Shown: piece by piece, positions 5,333 to 8,495 of the stretch
Layout: each line of letters begins with the position of its first letter
Numbering within the stretch: the first letter of the stretch is position 1
NCBI GenBank assembly: GCA_950060715.1
Contig: CATLVA010000046.1
Span: 1 to 8,495 of the forward strand
Length of the DNA stretch: 8,495 nt
Direction: 5' to 3'
Origin: an uncultured Oligoflexia bacterium
GTDB lineage: Bacteria; Bdellovibrionota; Bacteriovoracia; Bacteriovoracales; Bacteriovoracaceae
The notes under the pieces: generated by a model
The model's database searches: none
What the model saw: the letters and a program-made list of their open reading frames with translations, nothing else
Told to the model about the DNA's origin: nothing
Program-made: the position numbers and the translations under genes

Positions 5333-6851
5333 CCTCAACCACCTTAATCCCATCAACAGCAGCGGAAGTAATTCCTCCGGCATAACCTGCCCCTTCACCG
5401 CATGGATAGAGTCCTTGGTGTGAAGTTGAGACAAAAGTTTTTTTGTCGCGAGTGATTGTTATCGGAGCTGAAGTTCTGGTTTCAGGAGCAATTAATAATG
5501 CATCTTCGTAAGCAAAACCATTTAACTTATTATTGAATTCATTTAAGGCGACTTTTAAATGCTCTGTTATAAATTTGGGGAAAACTTTCGAAATATCCGT
5601 TTTAAAAATGCCACTAGGACTGCTCGTCTTAGGTAGTGGATTTGAATTTAATTTACCCTTTAAAAACTCTCCGACAGTCATGGCCGGAAGCATCCTACCG
5701 TCTGCTTCTTTTTTAGAAATATTAAAGGCATTTTGTTCAATTTGGTGCTGGAAATCCATACCACTAAGAGGATCGTCTGTTTTAAAATCAACTCCAGCTT
5801 TCACAGATACAACCAAAGCTGAGTTTGACCAGCGAGAGTTTCTAGCATAGTTACTCATCCCGTTAACGACGATACCATCGGATTCAGTACCACTGGATAG
5901 AACATAGCCTCCTGGGCACATACAAAAAGAGTAAGTCCCTTTATCAGTTTCTTTGTTATGATGAGATAATCTATATCTTGCGGCTTCCATGGCATCAGCA
6001 AAACGACCATGTTGCATTTTATCGATTTCCATTCTTGGGTGTTCTATTCGAACACCGACTGCAAAGTCCTTGGGTGCTATAGCAACGCCTTGATCTTTCA
6101 AGTGATGATACATCTCCCCTGCAGAGTGACCACTAGCAAGAATGACATGATCACTCAAAATTTCTCGCCCATCACTCAGAACGACACCTGTAACTTTATC
6201 ACCTTCAATTAAAAGCTTACTCGCTTTTACATTGTAAAGAATCTCATGCCCTTGTTCTTTTAAAGAGTCAGAAATTTTAGTGATTATTTTTCGAATTTTA
6301 TTTGAACCTAAATGAGGATTTGAAATATAGGCCACTTCTTCAGGTGCACCAAAATCAACAAATTTTTGCATTACATATTTGATGTAATCAGACTTCACAC
6401 GAGTAATTAATTTTCCATCAGAAAAAAGTCCCGCTCCCCCTTCACCAAAGCAAACATTACTCTCAGAGTTAAGCTCACCCTTTCTCCAGTATTTTGATAT
6501 ATGAAGCATCCTCTTATTAGCTTCATCCCCTCGCTCAATAACAATCGTAGGAATCCCGTATTCTGAAAATCTTAGGGCCGCAAACAAACCAGCAGGTCCA
6601 GCACCAATAATAACGGGAGTTTTACCAAAAGGGTTTAAACGAGCAAATTCCTCACGGTGAGTTGAAAAGCTCTCTCCTTTTTTAACGGCTTCTAAAGTAT
6701 ATAAGTAATGAGGAGCTTTACCTCTAGGCGCACCTCGAGCATCAAGGCTTTTTGAAATGATTCTGTACTCTACCATTTCAGGATAGGCAGAGCTCATATA
6801 GGAATCGAGATCTTGATCAAACTTCAGTTTAAAATTTAGCTTATGTGACAT
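5310..6851 (-). CDS. FAD-dependent dehydrogenase of the COG2509 family
   Basis: A full-length flavoprotein of 513 aa. The N-terminal portion includes the family segment DARGAPRGKAPHYLYTLE (37-54). The FAD dinucleotide fold follows: IIGAGPAGLFAALRF with Gly83, Gly85 and Gly88, then IVIERG with Glu106 for the FAD ribose. Other family signatures are NVCFGEGGAGLFSDGKL (132-148), VILASGHSAGEMY in the second FAD-contact region, and the C-terminal GEGAGYAGGITSAAVDG. These residues closely fit the widespread but biochemically undefined 'uncharacterised FAD-dependent dehydrogenase' group; the electron acceptor and substrate are unknown. AGGAA (complement of 6858-6862), 6 nt from the ATG, supports the start. 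It converges on the acyltransferase operon with a 23-bp 3' overlap and shares a short divergent promoter region with cinA. It is probably housekeeping and unrelated to the operon. Confidence 0.92.
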   Translation of the reverse strand: MSHKLNFKLKFDQDLDSYMSSAYPEMVEYRIISKSLDARGAPRGKAPHYLYTLEAVKKGESFSTHREEFARLNPFGKTPVIIGAGPAGLFAALRFSEYGIPTIVIERGDEANKRMLHISKYWRKGELNSESNVCFGEGGAGLFSDGKLITRVKSDYIKYVMQKFVDFGAPEEVAYISNPHLGSNKIRKIITKISDSLKEQGHEILYNVKASKLLIEGDKVTGVVLSDGREILSDHVILASGHSAGEMYHHLKDQGVAIAPKDFAVGVRIEHPRMEIDKMQHGRFADAMEAARYRLSHHNKETDKGTYSFCMCPGGYVLSSGTESDGIVVNGMSNYARNSRWSNSALVVSVKAGVDFKTDDPLSGMDFQHQIEQNAFNISKKEADGRMLPAMTVGEFLKGKLNSNPLPKTSSPSGIFKTDISKVFPKFITEHLKVALNEFNNKLNGFAYEDALLIAPETRTSAPITITRDKKTFVSTSHQGLYPCGEGAGYAGGITSAAVDGIKVVEAILAQQL

Positions 6852-6878
6852 GAAGACTTCCTACAGCGAATAAGCTAT

Positions 6879-6884
6879 ATTGTA
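6879..6884 (-). promoter_or_regulatory. Possible -10 element for the FAD-dehydrogenase gene
   Basis: TACAAT (5/6 match to TATAAT) on the minus strand lies within the inverted repeat CTATA-TTG-TATAG (6875-6887). Predicted start near 6872 would give a leader of about 21 nt containing the AGGAA ribosome site. No convincing -35 box was found. Confidence 0.3.
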
Positions 6885-6893
6885 TAGAGAGAA

Positions 6894-6899
6894 TATAAT
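6894..6899 (+). promoter_or_regulatory. Possible -10 element for cinA
   Basis: A perfect TATAAT. Usual spacing puts +1 near 6906, the first base of the AGAGG ribosome site (6906-6910), which is 7 nt from the ATG. The leader would be 12 nt. The -35 region is poor, so this rests on the -10 box and its position. Confidence 0.4.
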
Positions 6900-6917
6900 A
6901 ATTTTAGAGGCTTAGAT

Positions 6918-8159
6918 ATGAATTTTGACTTGATAATCGTAGGAAACGAACTCTTAAATGGAAAGATTGAAGACAGAAACACTCATTATATTGCTAAGGA
7001 ATTGTATAAACACGGGCATACTCTAAGAAAAGTTCACATAATTGGCGACGAAGAAAAGCTTTATTTTGAAGCACTTGACGCTGCGTTCAATAAATCTGAT
7101 GTCGTCATTACAACTGGAGGCCTAGGTCCAACCAAAGATGACCTCACTAAAAGCATCCTGGCCAAATATTTTGATAAAGAAATTTCTCATTCTGAAAAAG
7201 CTATGGAAATTGCCAAGCTTCACTATAAAAGAGGTAATAGAGAATACGATACTGAAAAAATTCAATATCATTTGTTTCCAAAAGATTTTGATGTCGTCCT
7301 CAACCCCGTAGGATACGCCCCAGGTCTAAGTTACACCCAAGATGGAAAATCTGTATTCGCCACCCCTGGTGTCCCGACTGAATTTCAGGCAATGCTCTCA
7401 CAAGAAATCCTTCCAGGCCTTGCCCAGAAATCAGAGAAACAAATCAAGCATGTCATCGTAAAAACGTGGAAAGTTCCAGAAGCAAAAATATTTCATGATC
7501 TCTGCCCTACGCTTTGGGACGAACTAGCTCAATTTGGTGAAGTAAGTTCACTCCCCCATATGACTGGAGTCGATATCGGAGTTAAATTAATAGGAGACGA
7601 TAAGACTAACTCTGAAAATGAGAAAAAAGTTCTTCAACTTATTTTAGACTCAGCAATTAAAGATAATATTTGGCATATCGGTCCAGAGACGATGGAAGAA
7701 ATTATTATCAAAGAAGCTACCGCGAAAAAGCTAAAGATTGGGTTTGCAGAAAGTTGTACAGGAGGACTCTTGGCCTCAAAGATAACTGATGTCAGTGGGT
7801 CTTCAGCTGTTTTTTGGGGAAGCGTAGTAAGTTATGCCAACGAAGTAAAAATGAAATCCCTTAATGTTGCAGAAGAAACTTTAAAAGCTCATGGTGCTGT
7901 TTCAAAAGAAACTGCATTTGAAATGGCCAAAGGAGCCAGAGAACATCTTAATGTGGATATTGCTGTAACCACTACGGGAATAGCAGGCCCTGGAGGTGGC
8001 TCAAAAGAAAAACCCGTGGGTACAGTGGGAATTGGAGTTAGCACATTAAAGAATACCGAAAGTGATATTTATTATTTTACTGGCACAAGAACATCACTAA
8101 AAGAGCGTTTTGCTAGATTTGCACTGCTAAAACTTCTTGAAGCCATCAGGGACTGTTAG
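6918..8159 (+). CDS. cinA: CinA, nicotinamide-nucleotide amidohydrolase / competence-damage protein
   Basis: A full-length two-domain CinA of 413 aa. The N-terminal domain (about 1-175, MoCF-like COG1058) opens with IIVGNELLNGKIEDRNT and carries TTGGLGPTKDD (65-75), the nucleotide-binding and ADP-ribose pyrophosphatase-associated motif. The C-terminal domain (about 255-410, PncC-like) has GFAESCTGGLLASK with Ser279, the position of the amidase nucleophile, and the TTTGIAGPGGG and KPVGTV blocks of the deamidase. PncC-type activity converts NMN to nicotinate mononucleotide in pyridine-nucleotide recycling; the protein is also named for its link to competence and recA in some bacteria. Both active regions look intact. 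AGAGG at 6906-6910 supports the start. The stop overlaps the converging gene on the other strand by 4 bp. It stands alone in its direction here, with no recA following. Confidence 0.96.
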   Translation: MNFDLIIVGNELLNGKIEDRNTHYIAKELYKHGHTLRKVHIIGDEEKLYFEALDAAFNKSDVVITTGGLGPTKDDLTKSILAKYFDKEISHSEKAMEIAKLHYKRGNREYDTEKIQYHLFPKDFDVVLNPVGYAPGLSYTQDGKSVFATPGVPTEFQAMLSQEILPGLAQKSEKQIKHVIVKTWKVPEAKIFHDLCPTLWDELAQFGEVSSLPHMTGVDIGVKLIGDDKTNSENEKKVLQLILDSAIKDNIWHIGPETMEEIIIKEATAKKLKIGFAESCTGGLLASKITDVSGSSAVFWGSVVSYANEVKMKSLNVAEETLKAHGAVSKETAFEMAKGAREHLNVDIAVTTTGIAGPGGGSKEKPVGTVGIGVSTLKNTESDIYYFTGTRTSLKERFARFALLKLLEAIRDC

Positions 8160-8169
8160 TCTTCAAGAA
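8134..8169. repeat. 9-bp inverted repeat at the convergent gene junction
   Basis: TTCTTGAAG (8134-8142) and CTTCAAGAA (8161-8169) are exact inverted copies around an 18-nt loop that contains both stop codons. On the minus strand the stem is followed by GTTTT, on the plus strand by no T run. It could help end the converging transcripts, but the stem is AT-rich and the loop long, so it is not a standard intrinsic terminator. Confidence 0.35.
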
Positions 8170-8495
8170 CAAAACCAGGAACTCCTAACATATTACAAAA
8201 AAGTTTATAAATGATTCGCTCTTTTTTACTGATAAACCCGTTTAGCGTCGCTATTTCTTTAAGCTCTTTCAGTATCAATTCTTTTTGCCTAGGTGTGGAA
8301 AATCGATACCCCTCGATTGCGCTTAGAATTTTTCCATAACCTAGTTTGTTCTTTTCTATAAGTGAAAAGTTGACCTTTAGATCCGCGTTGTCATCTAGAT
8401 AGTAAAAAAATGACTTCAAAATTAGACTATATTTTTTGACTTGATCACTTGATAGTTTCTTATCCTCAACTTTTACTGGTTCCAAACTAGGCTTT
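8156..8495 (-). CDS. C-terminal part of a protein with a TerB-like helical domain (open at right edge)
   Basis: The frame has no stop between the window edge and the TAA read from 8158-8156, so about 113 codons are visible and the N-terminus lies outside. The first possible start (a TTG at 8485) has no ribosome site and codons remain open beyond it, so it should not be taken as the true start. The visible part is charged and helical. The last 50 residues (from about 'TPRQKELILKELKEIATLNG', then 'ISKKERIIYKLFCNMLGVP') fit the TerB-like pattern: a helix, a turn reading A-x-x-x-G-x-I-S-x-x-E, and a helix ending in LG[LV]P. In TerB and related domains this turn holds acidic residues; here Asn replaces the common Asp. 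The overall function cannot be given. Its 3' end overlaps cinA by 4 bp. Confidence 0.6.
   Translation of the reverse strand, partial: KPSLEPVKVEDKKLSSDQVKKYSLILKSFFYYLDDNADLKVNFSLIEKNKLGYGKILSAIEGYRFSTPRQKELILKELKEIATLNGFISKKERIIYKLFCNMLGVPGFVLED

Noticed and set aside
5320..5337. Small hairpin TGAGCTA-aaa-TAG(C)CTCA at the stop codon of the MaoC-SDR gene
   Set aside because: Seven pairs with one bulge, low GC and no following T tract on either strand; not enough to call a terminator.
5533..5850. Plus-strand reading frame of 105 codons opposite the flavoprotein gene
   Set aside because: It is antisense to highly conserved flavoprotein sequence, with no ribosome site or recognisable domain. 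The same applies to 6009-6212 (+), 3436-3711 (-), 3918-4106 (-) and 2270-2509 (-), which shadow the operon and flavoprotein genes.
8483..8485. TTG start for the right-hand minus-strand gene
   Set aside because: The frame stays open to the window edge and there is no ribosome site, so the gene most likely begins outside the window.

Overview
The window is AT-rich, gene-dense bacterial chromosome with short intergenic gaps. The housekeeping genes (CinA and a COG2509-type flavoprotein), the low GC and an exported protein carrying a 'GTP..AAEVNQNF' segment before a C1q-like domain would fit a Gram-negative such as a low-GC member of Bdellovibrionota (Bacteriovorax/Halobacteriovorax-like). That placement is a guess from style, not a proof. 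No rRNA, tRNA, CRISPR array, insertion sequence or phage gene was seen.

Layout. (1) 1-549, minus strand: the N-terminal 183 residues of an exported C1q-like protein that runs off the left edge. (2) 550-637: an 88-bp divergent promoter region. (3) 638-5332, plus strand: a tightly coupled five-gene operon encoding an MBOAT membrane O-acyltransferase, a membrane-anchored SGNH/DltD-like protein, an FkbH-like HAD phosphatase/glyceryl transferase, a small acyl carrier protein, and a fusion of a MaoC-type hydratase with a short, degenerate SDR domain. Every junction overlaps (20, 4, 4 and 11 bp). (4) 5310-6851, minus strand: COG2509 FAD-dependent dehydrogenase, whose 3' end overlaps the operon by 23 bp. 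(5) 6852-6917: a second divergent promoter region. (6) 6918-8159, plus strand: full-length CinA. (7) 8156-8495, minus strand: the C-terminal part of a protein with a TerB-like helical domain, open at the right edge.

How the genes may work together. The operon looks like a self-contained acyl-modification cassette. FkbH would load a three-carbon glyceryl-type unit on the dedicated ACP in the cytoplasm, the MaoC-SDR protein may alter that unit, and the MBOAT plus its SGNH partner would move the acyl group across the membrane onto a cell-surface acceptor, as DltB/DltD and AlgI/AlgJ do with other acyl groups. No glycosyltransferase, polymerase or ketosynthase is present, so neither the acceptor nor the final acyl group can be read from this window. 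The cassette has an unusual feature: its predicted sigma70-type promoter places the transcription start on the A of the first start codon, implying a leaderless mRNA with all downstream genes translated by coupling.
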